Shown here piece after piece: positions 39,982 to 53,480 of a stretch of 64,000 nucleotides of DNA. Position numbers and translations under genes: made by a program. The notes beneath the pieces were generated by a model. It was not told where the DNA came from. It worked only from the letters and a program-made list of their open reading frames with translations, and made no database searches. This stretch comes from Antennarius striatus. Its lineage: Eukaryota > Chordata > Actinopteri > Lophiiformes > Antennariidae. How positions within the stretch are numbered: the stretch's first letter is position 1; the number at the start of each line of letters is the position of its first letter. The stretch covers positions 2,603,501-2,667,500 of the forward strand of contig NC_090794.1 in NCBI RefSeq assembly GCF_040054535.1, written 5' to 3'.

Positions 39982-41221
39982 ACCACCTCAGAGGGTGGAG
40001 ATGTCTTCAGAAGGCATTCAGGTTGAGTGATGCAGGCGGACGCATGGAGGCTGGTGTAGAGGGTGAAGCTGATGGTGTGACTGACAGGAGAGCTGGAGGT
40101 GGGGAGGGACGGCTGTCAACCCCCCCACCCCCCTTGTGCTATTTACATCCTATAAAGAAATTTTGCACATATGTTGTCACAATATAGACACTCTATTAGA
40201 CGTCAGGCTGAGTGGAAGGGTTCGAGGGCGATTTCAAATCTTCGAGGGGGGATTAGTGTGAATGAATATGTGGGAATCTAATTTCACCATTTCTGTCAAA
40301 CTTGTTTCTTCTCTCTAAAACTATTTAGCAGTTCATGAAAGATGCAGATGATTTGGAAGGACAAAAATACCATCAGGCTTTACTCTCGCTCCAGATCGAC
40401 TTGTGCACGGCGAAGGAACATCATGAGCTCGCCATTTTTATTCTGATTAGCCTGTGTGTTTGTTTTTTTAAAAATTTATTTCTTTGGCATGTTTGCCAAA
40501 TCCCTCCGTAGAAATATTATAATTAAGTAAATTCCAAATCCACATCAGCTTCAACCTCTAATCAAGTCTTCCTGGGCCCGAGATCATTAAAAAAAATCCT
40601 TTCTGAGCCATCGTTCTGACAAACAAACAAACTGAAACTGAACAAAGCAGAATCAGGCTGCCAGATGAGGGAAAGAAAGACAGGAAGCCGGTTTTATTCC
40701 AAGATGAGGCTCACTTTCATAATAATATAATATAGCTTCTATAAATGAAGCGTCGCCTTTGGTTTGATGAGCGTATATAAAGTCACGATGAGCAAAAAAA
40801 AGAACGCCAGAAACCGCCACAGATGCACGTGTTTGTTTTTGACTCAATTATTAAAGTCATGGCGATGGAATTTAATTAGAGAGAGAGGGGGGGGGGTATT
40901 CTCTTGATTTGATAATTTGATGCTGTTGTTGTTGCGGAAAAAACCTTTAAGCTCAAGCGATCAAATTGAACCTGAAAAGCGTCTCTGGAAGAACAAACTG
41001 ATACCCAAACAAAGCCACGCCTGAGGAGGCCGCGTCCCAACAGGTGGCGCCGCGCTTTGAGGCTTTACATCAGACTAGGAGACAGCGCTGACGTGTTTGT
41101 TATCTAAAGAGGAGATAATCACGCCTCCTCATTCTCCAGCGTCTGAGCGACAAACATCGACAAGAAGGAGGCAACAAAAGGCTCAAAAAGGAAAAAGTTA
41201 AGGCTCTTGAATTCAAAATTT

Positions 41222-41420
41222 TACCTTGACCTACTTGCATAGGTCAAAGATCAAACCTAGTGCTCTGACCTACTGTCATAGATCAAAGCAGTAGCTTTGA
41301 TCTATGGTCTTACTCACGCTGACCTTCTCCCTCGTCTTTCTATCTTATCCAATTCCTGAGTGTACACAAGTTGAAATTTAACCTTGACCTAGTTTTCTCA
41401 AGGTCAAGGTCATCATCTCA
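41222..41420. repeat. Inverted-repeat cluster of TGACCT / AGGTCA half-sites
   Basis: At least three nested palindromic units are seen: TGACCTA-cttgca-TAGGTCA (about 41228-41247); CATAGATCAAAGC-agta-GCTTTGATCTATG (41277-41306, a perfect 13-bp stem); and CCTTGACC ... GGTCAAGG (about 41380-41408), which runs into AAGGTCAAGGTCATC. Fish genomes contain repeats with this 'gacctac...aggtcaa' phrase, so a decayed fold-back element is the likeliest source. The half-sites also match nuclear-receptor response elements. Confidence 0.6.
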
Positions 41421-44400
41421 TTCTCATCCCCTTTGCTGCCCGGGTCATGTGCTTTTTGTGTCATCTTTCTATCAGCAACAGTTGTGAAGATATTTGGTGG
41501 ACCAATCACAATACATCACTCTGAAGCGGGATGTAACAAGAAAGATCAATACGATTAGAAACCACACCCCCTTGCATCTCATTAGGTTTCCATAGTAATG
41601 CAGCCTCCAATACGAGCGGTTATGGTTTCATCTCAACAACAAAATGAAGTCACAAAAAGCCTGAAATGTGTGTGTATTTATGTATTTATTTATTTACATT
41701 ATCATGATGTATAATTGTATTTCTTGTATCTCCTCTCGTCTCTTTAATCCTCTGGTCAACTTGCTTCTGAACCATCGATCCATCCTCAAACAGTCCAGGA
41801 ATGCATGACGCAGCATTTTGATAACTCATCTCAAGACAAAGCACGACGCCTGCGTAATTTGTTCTTCATCTGGAGGGTGTAGTTGTGGTTTCAGGAGGGG
41901 TTGGGGGCGGTGGTGGTGGTGGTGGTGGGGGGTAATCCCACCATGTTCCAGCACGAGGAGACGCTCATTAAAGTCGTCCTCTATTATAACCAACAGGGAT
42001 GCTGAGCAACAAAGACCCTGTTTGTTCCAGTCAGAGGGGGCTCTCTGATGCGGCGGATGCCAATATTTTCAAGGACTCCAGTCTTCTAATAAATCCTTGA
42101 AGAAAAACACTGCAGCTCAGATCTGGGGGGGGGGTTGTGATTCAGATTGACAAAGAAGGCACAAAAACGTCTTTTTGTCGCCGTCCGAGCTAAAGCTGTC
42201 ATTTCAAAGCCCCCTCACCCTCCACAAAAGCTCCATTATATCAATTACAAACACCCCCTCACATTTAAATCCTCACTTTTATTTTCTGCTTTCGGGTTTA
42301 AAAAAAAAAACAAGCGCGATTACCAATAGCAGCTGGGGTACGATTTCCAAAAAAATCTATTTTCATCGTCAGCTTCTCAGCCAAATAGGCTGCATGTCTG
42401 AAATGTCTTTTTGATGCCTATAAAAGCTTTTTTTTTTAGGTCTTTTATTTTGTAGAGTATTGCTGTAATTGTGTGTGTGGGGGTTTTTTTTTGTGTGTGT
42501 GTGTGAATCATAGACAGAAGTGGTATTTGCGTTTTCTCTATCTGTACAAATTGCAGAATAAAAGACACCCTTTTACGATTCCATTCAGGTGTCAATCACT
42601 TCGCTTCGGGCCGTTTGAGAAGAAAAAACCCTCACAGTCTTCTTCTGGAGAAAACTGATTGATAAATGGAGAGTTTCTCCGCTCTAACGGGCCGTCGAGG
42701 CGACAAAAGGTGTGCTGTACTATTCTGATTTTTAAAAAAATACAAACTTTTGAAAACGCTATCATTGTGGTGTAAACCAGGCCCAAAAAAAACCACAATT
42801 CCTAAGAAAATGATGAAAACTTGCACTGCCACCTACTGCCCTGGCATGCACACTGCAGCGTTCTCGCAACATCTTTTTTATTTTATTTTTTTTAAACGAA
42901 AATGAAAATGATCATGTTTCGAGCCGTGTAAATGAAAAGACTCATCCTCGTTCATCCGATCCCGTCAGTGACACGGGGTTATGTCACGTGACTTCAATCC
43001 ACGGAGAGAAACTTTTACAGCGGAGATTTATATCGGCTCGTAATCGACTGAAATAGCGTCTTATTTTCAAATCAAAGGCGACTGCTAGGTAAATTCTGCT
43101 GGCTTCGATCCCCTCTACGTTCTTCTTATTGATTAGGAAACCAAAACCGAACCGAACCCCGGTAAATAACGCCCGTGCTGCAAAAAAAAGCAGTCACATC
43201 TTCGTCCTCTGCACCATAGGGCCTCATCATCATCATCAGAAAACTATTAAAAACACATCAGCGAACCAAACCGCCGCTCTGGATGACGCGATCCGTCATT
43301 ACCACCAACTCCGGGACGGAAATTTGTTTGGAGTCACCCAGCATGCACCTCATCAGTGCATCAAATGTGTATTAATCCACCAGCAAAGTAGAGGGCATTT
43401 AATACAACACACACATCCACCGAGGCCCGACAGGCCTGTTAAAGGAAATTAAATCCTGGTTTGGTGAAAATTCATCAAATACTTTGTGCATAATCTGTAA
43501 ATTGTGCTTTTTAGTGAAGTTTGTGAGTTTTTGCACGTCATCTGACGCCACATCAATCTCTCGCAGAGGCAGTATTGTTGAAGAACTCCATGAACCACAA
43601 GGCCAGGGCTGGCAGGAGTGTTGTTATTTTGCAAAAGCAGTAAAAATCCTCGACAGGAACCATCTGCTATGTCTCACCTCCATCAGGGCTCCAGACGACA
43701 AGGTGAGAACACCGAGAGTGAAGGTTTGGAAACAAACGATCCGACGCCACACGTGACACGTTAGCGCCGTCGCTTCCGACACATTCATTCTCACGTTATT
43801 AAAGGTCCTAAAGCAAGATAGGAGTCATTAATTTTTTTTTTTTTTGAATGTCTCAATTCATTTTTCTGTCGTACTGATTTATCCAGAAATCCAACAAAAA
43901 GCGATTTGTAGATGAGGTCATTAGTGCCGGGAATTTTCACAGAAAAACGTCGGTTTTTTTTTTTTTCTATTTTAATTTTTTTAATGTCTTCACAATCGGA
44001 AGCGATGAAGAACACACGACCATGAGATCATCCGTCTTCTAAATGTTGACAGCGAGGTCTGTGGAGCACAGCCCAGCGCCATTAAGAGTAAACGCTCATA
44101 ATGGATGTTATGTGCAATAATTCACTGCCAGCGCAGGGATGAGTTCAGCCTTGACGTACCAGAGAAGGAAGTAATAGTGTGGAGGTGGGAGACAACTTCA
44201 CACCAGGGAAATCAGGGTTTTTGACAAAAGCTGCAGGATGTGAGTTTAAGTCGCCATAACCTCCATCTTTCCCCAGCAAAAAAAACCCCCCCTGACCTGC
44301 AAATATTTTAGAAACAATCATTTTTTTAAAAGCTTTTGCAGAATCACCTGGGATGGGGGCGATTAGAGCTGATGCATTATTTAGTGTCATTTCTGGGAAA

Positions 44401-44479
44401 GAGCATCAGAATGTTAATGTTCAATTATGAGCCGTCCAACCGTCCTCCATCCATCGTTACCAACCTTCGCCTGGGTCAT
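41421..44479. other. Gene-free region with short repeats
   Basis: No gene recognised. It includes (GGT)n at about 41908-41930, homopolymer runs, and the second copy of the short dispersed module at 42815-42868. Confidence 0.45.
42815..42868 (+). repeat. Short dispersed module, copy B
   Basis: Recurrence of the 35115-35172 block in the same orientation: cttgcactgccacctactgc, then cctggcatgcacactgcagcg. It is followed by a T-rich tail. Confidence 0.65.
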
Positions 44480-44660
44480 TCCAGATGGCAGTGGGTGAGC
44501 AGACTGTGTGCCATAGTGGAGTCACCAATTCACCTGCATTCCCAATGGGAAACCACACACACACACACTCCACACACAAAACACACCTGGGGTCTGGATT
44601 TGAACCCACGACGTTCTTGCCGTGAGGCGACGACGCTAACCATTGTGCCGCCCTCAGAAT
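44480..44660 (-). repeat. tRNA-derived SINE-like element, antisense copy
   Basis: ggatttgaaccc at 44596-44607 is the reverse complement of a pol III B box. It is followed by cgttcttgccgtgaggcgac and cgctaaccattgtgccgcc, the reverse complement of the widespread teleost phrase 'ggcggcacggtggtgcagtggttagc...ctcacagcaagaag'. It is interrupted by a (CA)n tract near 44555. Family name not assigned. Confidence 0.6.
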
Positions 44661-47600
44661 CTATGAATATGCAAATTTGGCCACCGTCGTGCCGCCCCCA
44701 GAAAGCATGAATATGCAGATATCGTTAACTTCTGAGTGTTTCATTACTGTAAACAAACTGCCTCCACCTTCCCTGAGAAATCCGTCCTCAAGAGGAGATT
44801 TTTTGACTTTTTCCCTCCCCATCACCCGTGGTGTTTGTTGCATATAAAACACAATTCGGAATTCCGACTTCTTCTTTTTGCAAAAATCAACGATCGAATC
44901 GCGACTTCACCTCATCGCAGACTTTTTGGTAGGCAGTCACATGATACCGTACATGCATTCTATTGGCTGACAGCACCCGGAAGTGCACTACGTTCCGTCA
45001 GGCTCGGACTTACATGAGACACAAAAGTGCTTTAAACAGTCCATAATAGTGTGGGAAAAGGTAATACAGATAAAAGGTGTTTTATTATCAGTATGGGGAG
45101 GGTTCACAAAAGTTTAAATTACAGTAAATAATAAGATAAACAGTTTGTTTCTGTGATATGAAATGGAAAATTGAAAACTTCAAGCAGCGACTCGGCTCTC
45201 GCGAAGGCACACGTAGAGGCGGAATAATCGTTCTGTTCAATCTCGCCGTAAATGGCAAGTTTAATAAAAATATCGGTTATTTATTGGTCATTTGGCGGCG
45301 GTGCTCCTTCAGTAAAGCACCGACGCTGAAACACAACACGGAACAAGCTGACAATTAGCCCGTCGGAGCGAGACCGATATGTAATTTATTCTGATCACTC
45401 TTATCTGTTTCTCTTTCATGGCACACCGGTGTAATCCGGGCCGGTTCGGGTTTGCATCTGCAGCAAAATCTAGTTGATCAGAAGAAATGCCTTGTAAGGG
45501 AGCGTCTGACACAAAGACGGAGGGATTGTTTGGGGGGTTTTTTTCCAAGAAGGCAAAATTTGCAATGTAAGTATATTTAATCAGCGTTTTTTTTTGTTTG
45601 TTTTTTGTTTTTTTAAATCCATTTTGGGTTTCTTCACAGGAAGGGCTCCAAAAGTTACTTGACAGATTCTCTGAAGGCAGCAGAATCTTTTCTTCTGCGC
45701 CAACTGTGTCATTAAGACTGCAGCCGAGCTGCAGAAGCCTTTGTGGGGTCCTTTACAGTCCCACAGAGGACACATGCCAACAGTCCCTGCACCTCCCCGT
45801 CTCTGTTTCCCAGGGCATAATGAGGCGTGGAAAGATGAGGCTGTACCTTCTGGCATTTTTTTTTTTTTACTATGAAACTTTGACAAGGAAAGTTTAAACC
45901 TATTCCCACTGAGCCAAAGAGTTTGTGTCTCCTCCTCTCAGCGGCATCACACAGTCCTGCAGATAAACCACATGGAAAATTATTTTATTTGCCACAAAGA
46001 TTTTCCTCCTCCCTCCTTTTTTTTTTTTTTTCCTGTCTTCTTTCCTGATTTTAACCAAAATCCAATTTATTTTTTTTCTTCAAAAATGATTCCGCAGCCT
46101 CTTTGAGCGTGATAACCTAGATCAGGGGAGATACAGTCAGGGAGAGCTTCGGTATAATTATACAGAGAATTTGGGATGATTACATCTGGAAATGAATAAA
46201 TAGAAGAAGAAAAAAAAAAAAGGTTGTGTTCCTGACAAATATGCAAATAAATTCAGGGAACAATAAACGGGAAAAAGGGATGAGCGGATCTGGATGACAC
46301 GGAAACGTCGACGAATCAAGAAACATGCGGTTTTAAGAGGATAACACACACACACATACACCTACACACACATGTAGGATGAAATAGCACATGTGACATC
46401 ATGGAGGCTGTGAAACAGCTGAGATGGTGAGACGGCCTGCAGACGATCTGCAGACCTCCAGAGACGACGCTTGAGGGTTCAGGCTTCAGAAGATCGATCC
46501 ACAGCGGATCCTTAGAGGACGTCAGAGGCGACTGTGACATAAATACATTTGTGGGGTCTGAGTTCATCTTTGTGGAGACAAACAAGCTAGAAAAGGGTTT
46601 GATCTGTTTGTCCAAACCCACAACAAGCAAAGTTGATGCAAAGATTGAAAAGTCAAGACAGAGAAAATAAAGATGAGAATATTTATCTCTATGGAAACGT
46701 GCAAAAATCCCATCACGTTGCCACGGGGTAGCCTTGATGCAATGATGGACAAACAAAGCATGCGTATGTAATTACAAACTTTATTACTAGTTCATTACGC
46801 GCAACGACTTATTTATTAGAATGAATGGCCGCCGGTGGTTTCGAAGTGAACGTCGCTCATCATCTGGATTCTGTCTAACGCGTTTTATTGTGACCTTGGT
46901 TTGGAAGGTGAGTCGCCGGGCGGATTTCCTCTTTCTGATTTATAATTTATGTGAACAACTAATAGCTTTAAAGCCAGTGGACATCCAGTTCTTCTCTGTC
47001 GCAGCACAACTTTTCTATAAGATGCCAATAAGAGGACGAAAACACATCCACAGTTCTAAAAGTTAAAAGGCAATTCATCTGCAGTGCAGGTTTTCTGTTC
47101 CCTCCCCCCCCCCAACCCCCCCATCTGGCACAAGAGGGGATTTTTGAAATGTATAAAATATCACAAGGTTTGACAAACTGATGGAAAAGATTCTCTGCTC
47201 TCGGAGCTGACTTCGTAAAGAAAAATGACAGATTTATCTGCATGGAAACGATCCCATCCAAACAGCATCATGTCGAGTTGATCTGGGAGGATTTAATTTC
47301 TCAAATCAAGTCTCAAAGGGGATGAAAAAAGTGTCAGTGAGAGAAAAAAAGAGAAGCTCGACTGGAGTTCTCTTTAGAGAGCAAAAGGAAACAGAGCTTG
47401 TCAGCGACCGGAATAATAACTGCTTATATATTGACAATAAATAGGAGGATTGCTCGCTGTGGGGAATCAACTCCGACCTCATTATCATCAAGGTCAGCAG
47501 GACAAAATGATGCCGCAGCATCGCTCCAGCTAACGTGGGAGATCCCAGCCGATCACTTATTGATCGTAGATGGACTTCAGATCAATCGCAATTCATCAAG

Positions 47601-48085
47601 AATGAGACATAGTTCTCTACAGGGCTCTAATTTATCCCAACATCATTTTCTTTATCAACCCCCCATTGTAGAACATGATTATTGGCAAAATGTCATCCCT
47701 TTCACACACACACACACTGGAACGAGCAGATATGAGCGTTCTTTCCAAACGTGACACTTCTTTTACTGACTCCTGCTGTCTAAATTATTCAAGCCCTGAT
47801 TCACAGAGACTTTACCTTCAGCTGCTTTCGACCTGCTGCAAAACCCAGCTTCTCCAAGCATCCCCGAGGAACCTTAGCCCCGTTCCTCACACTTGATGGA
47901 CTCCATCCAACTATTTTTTTGCCAATAAGATCATCATACATTAGAGGTTGAATAAGCGTGAAACAGGAAAGCTTGTCCCATTTTGATGATTCATCTGATG
48001 TCGTCGAAACAAAGATGACGTTTTGAGAAGCGGGCTTCAAACACGCACATCATCTTCTTTCCATTTCTGAAGTCATTATTTGGTT

Positions 48086-48118
<33 letters not shown>

Positions 48119-51100
48119 CTTATTCCGTCTATTTAACGGACTCTGAGGTGCACAATTTGTGGAATGTCTGGCTTAATTTAGATGGATGGTAGCGGTGACT
48201 TTGTCCTGTTTGCATCATTTACTCAGCGCCGGCTGGATTAAAGCCCAAGTGAGTGGATGCAGAGAGCCTGGGAAATGAGCAGCAATGATTTCCTGCATTT
48301 ACACTGCAAAGGTCAGGTCGGCTCTCATTCAATTACCCCCATTTTGTCATGCACAGCAGCGCTCCCCCCCCAAACACGCCGTTGTTTGCTATAATCAACA
48401 TCGTATCACTTCACCAATAAGTTTACTTATAGGTTTAAAAATTGTCAATGGTTTTGGTCTCCCGTTGGCGGCTGGGAGGCAAAACCCCAGAAAATAAAAA
48501 AGGACTTTCTTCACCCATATGCAATTTTCTTTTCATTCAATGAGTTGACATTTTCCAGAATCTTATTAACAGTAGCTGCAATTTGGGGCTAAGTTTATTT
48601 TTAAGCTTTTATTTCACTGAGTCACTTGGTAAAGAAGCCAGTTTGGGTTCCGACTTAAACTCAAGTCATTTTATTTCAACACAGCAAACGGGAATCAAGG
48701 ACTAGAGAAGCGGACTCGAAACAAGTCCAAATGTGTTAGCCCAATCAATTTACGACTTAGTAACATTTCAAGACTTTATCGCAAAACGTTAGCAAAGGGT
48801 TCTGCGTGACGTGAAAGTTGTCGACACGGAGGCACAGAAGCTTCTGTTGTTGTAAATCAATGGACTCTGGGACACATGTTGGATAAGACACAGAGACGGC
48901 GCCACCTGGAGGCTACAGGAAGTACAAATTTGAAATTTGTTTTGAAATTTTTTTCTCGAGTCGTCACCCTTTACCAAAACAGAACACACAAGAGTGTAGG
49001 CAGAAGCTATCTGTAGTCAGAGTCCTGCTCTTACCTTTTGGTCTGTTTTACCAATACTCCTACTAGATTGCATTTTGGTACACTTTGCAGTATATCGCAT
49101 TGAAGTCATCCATTGCAGTAATACACCTTTCCAATGTGCAGCTCTTATCCTGAACTACTTCCACTCGCCTGAGTCCTATTTCATCTCGGAGTCTCTAGAA
49201 ATGCAGCACAAGTGCAGTTTGTTCTGTCCTCTGATGAAACACTCAATCTGAAGCACGGCGGCCGCCGCCTCGCCGCGCTCCTATTACAAATGATGCCAGC
49301 GGGATGGCCGTCCGCCATCACATCCAAACCGCCTCCCGGTAGCCAGACGGACGACCGGCGACGAGGCCTTATCTCCTTCTACACACGCAGGAGTCGTCAG
49401 GCCCGGGAAGGATTTGCTCTAATAGATTCAAGGTTCCGCTCCTCCACAACCCCAGAAGCGAAAAAATTTATGTAATTAAATTTCTACTTTCTTCGGGGTA
49501 ATCAGGTCAGAGATGTCGGACTTCATTATCGAGAGCAAAGCTTTTGATAAAATTAATCAGATGGAGACAGCATTCATTCTGGGGGTCGCTGGGCGTCTTC
49601 TAAAAGATAAGAGTGGTGGAAATGATCGCTGGGAGTTTAACTTACGACGTGTGATGACATTCAACAAAGCATTTATGCTAATATCACCTATTTAAACTTA
49701 ATCAACAGAAAAGGGCACCATTTTATAATACAGACATGAAAATGAGCATGTCAACGTTGCATCATTTTTCTTGTAGCGAAGAGAAGCGTCCACTTCTATC
49801 GCTTTGAGGAGTCTTTCTGTAAACAGGAATTTGGTGCAAAATATTGCCTTTTAGATTCACATTACCCAATGGGCAGTGCCACATCCAATCAGAATTAAGT
49901 ATGTATGATAGTAATAATAAGACAAGAGCTTGCTTTGGCATGTCAATACTTTAAAACAATACTAAGCTGCTGTGCCTGGTGCGTAAATGGCACAGACGTC
50001 TGAGACTGTTTCTGTTTCTACGGGTGTTTATCACTAAATTCCCACCAAACTACATCCGGCAATTGAATCAAAAAAACAAATTTTGATCCATTTCCAATCT
50101 GTGGCTGCATGACGTTGTTGACATGTTGGACATTTGGATGACGGCAGACGCATCCTTGATCGGACAGAAATTTACCTGGATTTCATTCCCGCTGAGGGGG
50201 ATGAAATTCGCGTTTTTGCTTCTACGACAAAAAAAACGAGTATCTGATCACATCTAAAGTAACTGTTTTACTTTATGTGCTTTCAAAGCTGATAAACAGA
50301 GCAAAAAAAAAGAAAAAGAGAAGAAGCATGGGTAACATGAATAAGAGAACCTACCAATGTGTCAGGACAAGAGCTGGTGTTAGGTCTACAGAGAGCCCAT
50401 CTCTTTGCACCTCTGATTGCAGTGGGAACAGCAGAAATGCCGTCTTCAGTATGCAGACAATATGAGATGATAATGACCTGCAAGTCGTCTCAGGGGATTT
50501 AATATCACTGTGGATTATGGCGGCTCCAGCCTCCCAACACCTGAGCCAGGCAAGAGTGAGCCTCCTAATCATTTCTGGACCACCTGTGCTCATGCAGAGA
50601 TGGGCGACGAGATTCCCCGCCACCATGCAGTCGTAACACTCCCCCTCCATGCCTCCTGCACTCAGGTACACAAACACAGCCAGAGAAAACACATTATCCA
50701 TGTCCTAGATCTGGATTTTCCTGAGCTCCCAGCCTAGTAGTGTTTTCACAAGGAAAATGATGCAGAAACTCCTGCAAAAAAAAAAGAAAAAAAAAGGGAG
50801 GACATTCTGCCACGGGGCTTTGGAATAAATCAGGCCAGGTATTATCAATCCAGACGGCGAAGTAAGCTAACTCTGATAAGATGGGGGGGGTGGGGGTGGG
50901 GATTCAGTGAATGAAATTCAAGAGGGGAAATGCAGGTGTAAAATATATCTGTGGATGCTGATCCTGCACCTGCTGCGTGAGAGGAAACGTCTCAACGGCG
51001 GCAACCTGATGACAAAAAGGTGAGCGAGTCTTTGATAGGGAATCGGCCCGCTTTCATGTGCAGCCAGAGGGGAGGAGAGCCCTGGGAGTACAGCTCGTCT

Positions 51101-51377
51101 ATCTCCGCTATAAGGAGAAACAGTCGCCTCAGGCACCAACAGACAGGAACTCAAAAACACACGCCGACCACTTTTGTTACACCCTTTTTGTGCTACACTC
51201 CACTGGCTCGACTTTATTGTGAAAAGTTCTGATCCAAGCCGTCCAACATGAGCACAGATTCTGACACCAAGGCAGAAAGAAAAGCGACTTCACCGACTGA
51301 AAGTGTCAGAAAGAAAGAGGTGATGGGAGTGTTGAGTGAACGGCAGCGTCAACCGCTCTGAGATGATTGTTTGACGG
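44661..51377. other. Gene-free region between the two SINE-like copies
   Basis: No gene recognised; longest frames are minus 46316-46756 and plus 47398-47754, neither resembling a family. It contains a 25-bp A run at 48086-48110 and G runs near 50884-50900. The segment 48130-48340 is free of simple repeats and of balanced composition, so it is a candidate conserved non-coding element. Confidence 0.4.
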
Positions 51378-51480
51378 AAACCATGGCAGAGCGGTTTGCA
51401 CTAACTCACAGTAAGGTCATGGGTTCAAATCCCTGCATTCCCAAAGTGGCCTTTTTGTGTTTGCATGTTTTTTCTGGTAA
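51378..51480 (+). repeat. tRNA-derived SINE-like element, truncated sense copy
   Basis: A-box-like tggcagagcggttt (51383-51396) and B-box ggttcaaatcc (51422-51432) lie about 26 bp apart. They are followed by gtggcctttttgtgtttgca, matching the downstream part of the teleost element seen in antisense at 44480-44660. Ends in an A run. It lacks a clean cloverleaf and is not called as a tRNA gene. Confidence 0.6.
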
Positions 51481-53231
51481 AAAAAAAAGACATTCACCTC
51501 TGGAATATTAGGTTATGTTGGCCCATTGGGGCGATGTGCTCAGCTCTAACTTTGTATTTGTAAATGTAAAATTTGTATGAGAAATACAGCTTCTTTATTA
51601 TTTGAAAATATACAGAAATAATTAATCTGACACGCAAAGAGACAATATTTTACTTCAATCACAGCCGAAACCAAACCAAGAATTGCATCAGCTCCTCTCT
51701 CTGCATGTGAACCAGTTCTACAAACACTATCAGTGCAGACGGGCAACACTCCTAGCAACAGGCAACGTGGGCAACAGGATAAGAGAAAAAAAAAAAAAAA
51801 ATCTAAATGTTTCCTGGCAACAAGCGTTCTATTAGATTAAAATACAAGAGGGATGATGAGCTCGTTTAAAGATCTGATGGGAAATTATCTTCATCATTCG
51901 GTCCTCTGCAGGGAATCCAGGGGTCAGCCAGGAGACGGGAGGCGCAGGAAAACGTCGCTACAACAGCAGTGGGCTCTCTGTGACGGTGGTCAGGGTTGTT
52001 TCGTTGTCGAGTGGAGGCTGAAATGGTCCCTTATGTGTTCAAAAACAGAGGTGTGTTAGACTGATGATGGGGGCAGTTCAGACGGGTGTTAAGAAACCTC
52101 CATGTCATGAATTAAACGCCTTTCTGCACGACTGCAGCCCCAATTTGAAAGCTGGCGGCGCTTTTACTGACTGGCCGGCTGAACACGAGCCCCCCGGTCG
52201 GGTTCATCCATCGACGACAGAAATAATAAAGGTCACCGCAACAAGAAAGGAGGGCATCAAGCTGGAAAAACTTTGCACGCCGACGCATTTTCTGTCTTGT
52301 TTATGCCTGTTTGTTTTTGTCGCTGATCATTTTGAGATAATCACAGTTAATTAAAAAAATAAAAGCAACTTTCATAAGACATACACCACCCAAGCTAATT
52401 TGCAACACAGTGTTTTTAAATAATTCTTTGCCATCCATGTGGGTAAAACTCAAACTGCAAAATTATAGACATGCCAGTAGTCTACCTGATCATTCCAGAA
52501 ATGGATTATTGATCGTTTGGTTGATTGATAAGGTGTTGTGAACTTCATGAAGTTGGATTCCCAAAATTAATATGAACATAAACTATTCTTTCAATATTAT
52601 TTAACAACTAATATACATAAATACCTAAACAAATATTGTTTATTATGCCATTCACCATGTTGAGAAGACTACTTTCGTTTGATAGACCACTGATGTGTCC
52701 GTGATCACACAGATGCCCCGTCTGAAACATTTAAAGCCCCCCCCCCCCCCTCTGAGCCCCTGGCGTGACAAACCCCTCAAACTCCAAACTGCAGTTTTGC
52801 GTTGATCTAAATGAGATCTCGCGGGCTGCGAACTACGCCTGGAGTGTTGTTTACTCCTTCCGAAGCACTCAGACAGGAGGCGGAGCTTTGACTGTTTACT
52901 CTTCCTTCAATACAAATAAGTGACAAAAACATAAACAAGGCCTTTGTTGTCAGGTGTCAACCGTCGCCGTAACGAAGTCCCTGCGGGTAAATAGCAATTA
53001 GCGTAGACTTTATAAAAGATAAATAGGAAAACAAACTCGGCATCGCGTTTTTCATTTTAATAAGAATGACAGCAGTAGGAGCGAGAAAGGTAAATTAAGG
53101 ATGTGGGGGGGCCGATCGATTAAAAGTTCTGAAGGACGTGTTCAGGCTGACGAGCCGATCCGCTGCGGGTGTGGAAGTCTTCTCGGTTTTGATGGAGCTG
53201 GTGATGCGGTCCACAAGGCCCGGCGCCGGGT
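51481..53231. other. Gene-free region and probable rngtt 3' untranslated region
   Basis: The part adjoining 53231 should be rngtt 3' UTR on the minus strand; its end is not fixed. The sequence tttatt near 52637 is one possible distant polyadenylation signal. A C run lies at about 52738-52750. No other gene is seen. Confidence 0.4.
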
Positions 53232-53439
53232 TCACGGGACGGGTCTCTTTGGAGGGGGAGGGGGCATCAGCTCGGAGTCCGGGTCCGGGGGGTGTTTCCG
53301 GCTCTGGGCTCCTCCGGCGCAGCGGTCGATGTGCTGCAGGAGGATTTCCTTGGTGACGGGCTCCAGGATGCTTTTGCATACAGCTGAAGAGAGAAACAAC
53401 ACACACACACATGCATAAACACACACACATGCATACACA

Positions 53440-53480
<41 letters not shown>

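Larger units (their letters stand above)
35173..41200. other. Gene-free region between cnr1 and rngtt
   Basis: No gene recognised. It holds (GGT)n at 37315-37343, a C run at 37865-37876, (GCTAA)n at 38140-38161 and (GT)n at 39936-39978. The segment 35430-35600 is more GC-rich than its surroundings but has no long frame. Confidence 0.45.

Noticed and set aside
46316-46756. 146-codon minus ORF
   Set aside because: Low-complexity Val-Cys and Ser-rich translation with no family resemblance and no splice or promoter support.
51378-51450. Possible tRNA gene with A and B boxes
   Set aside because: The two halves do not fold into a convincing cloverleaf, and the sequence matches a teleost SINE-type repeat also present at 44.5 kb.
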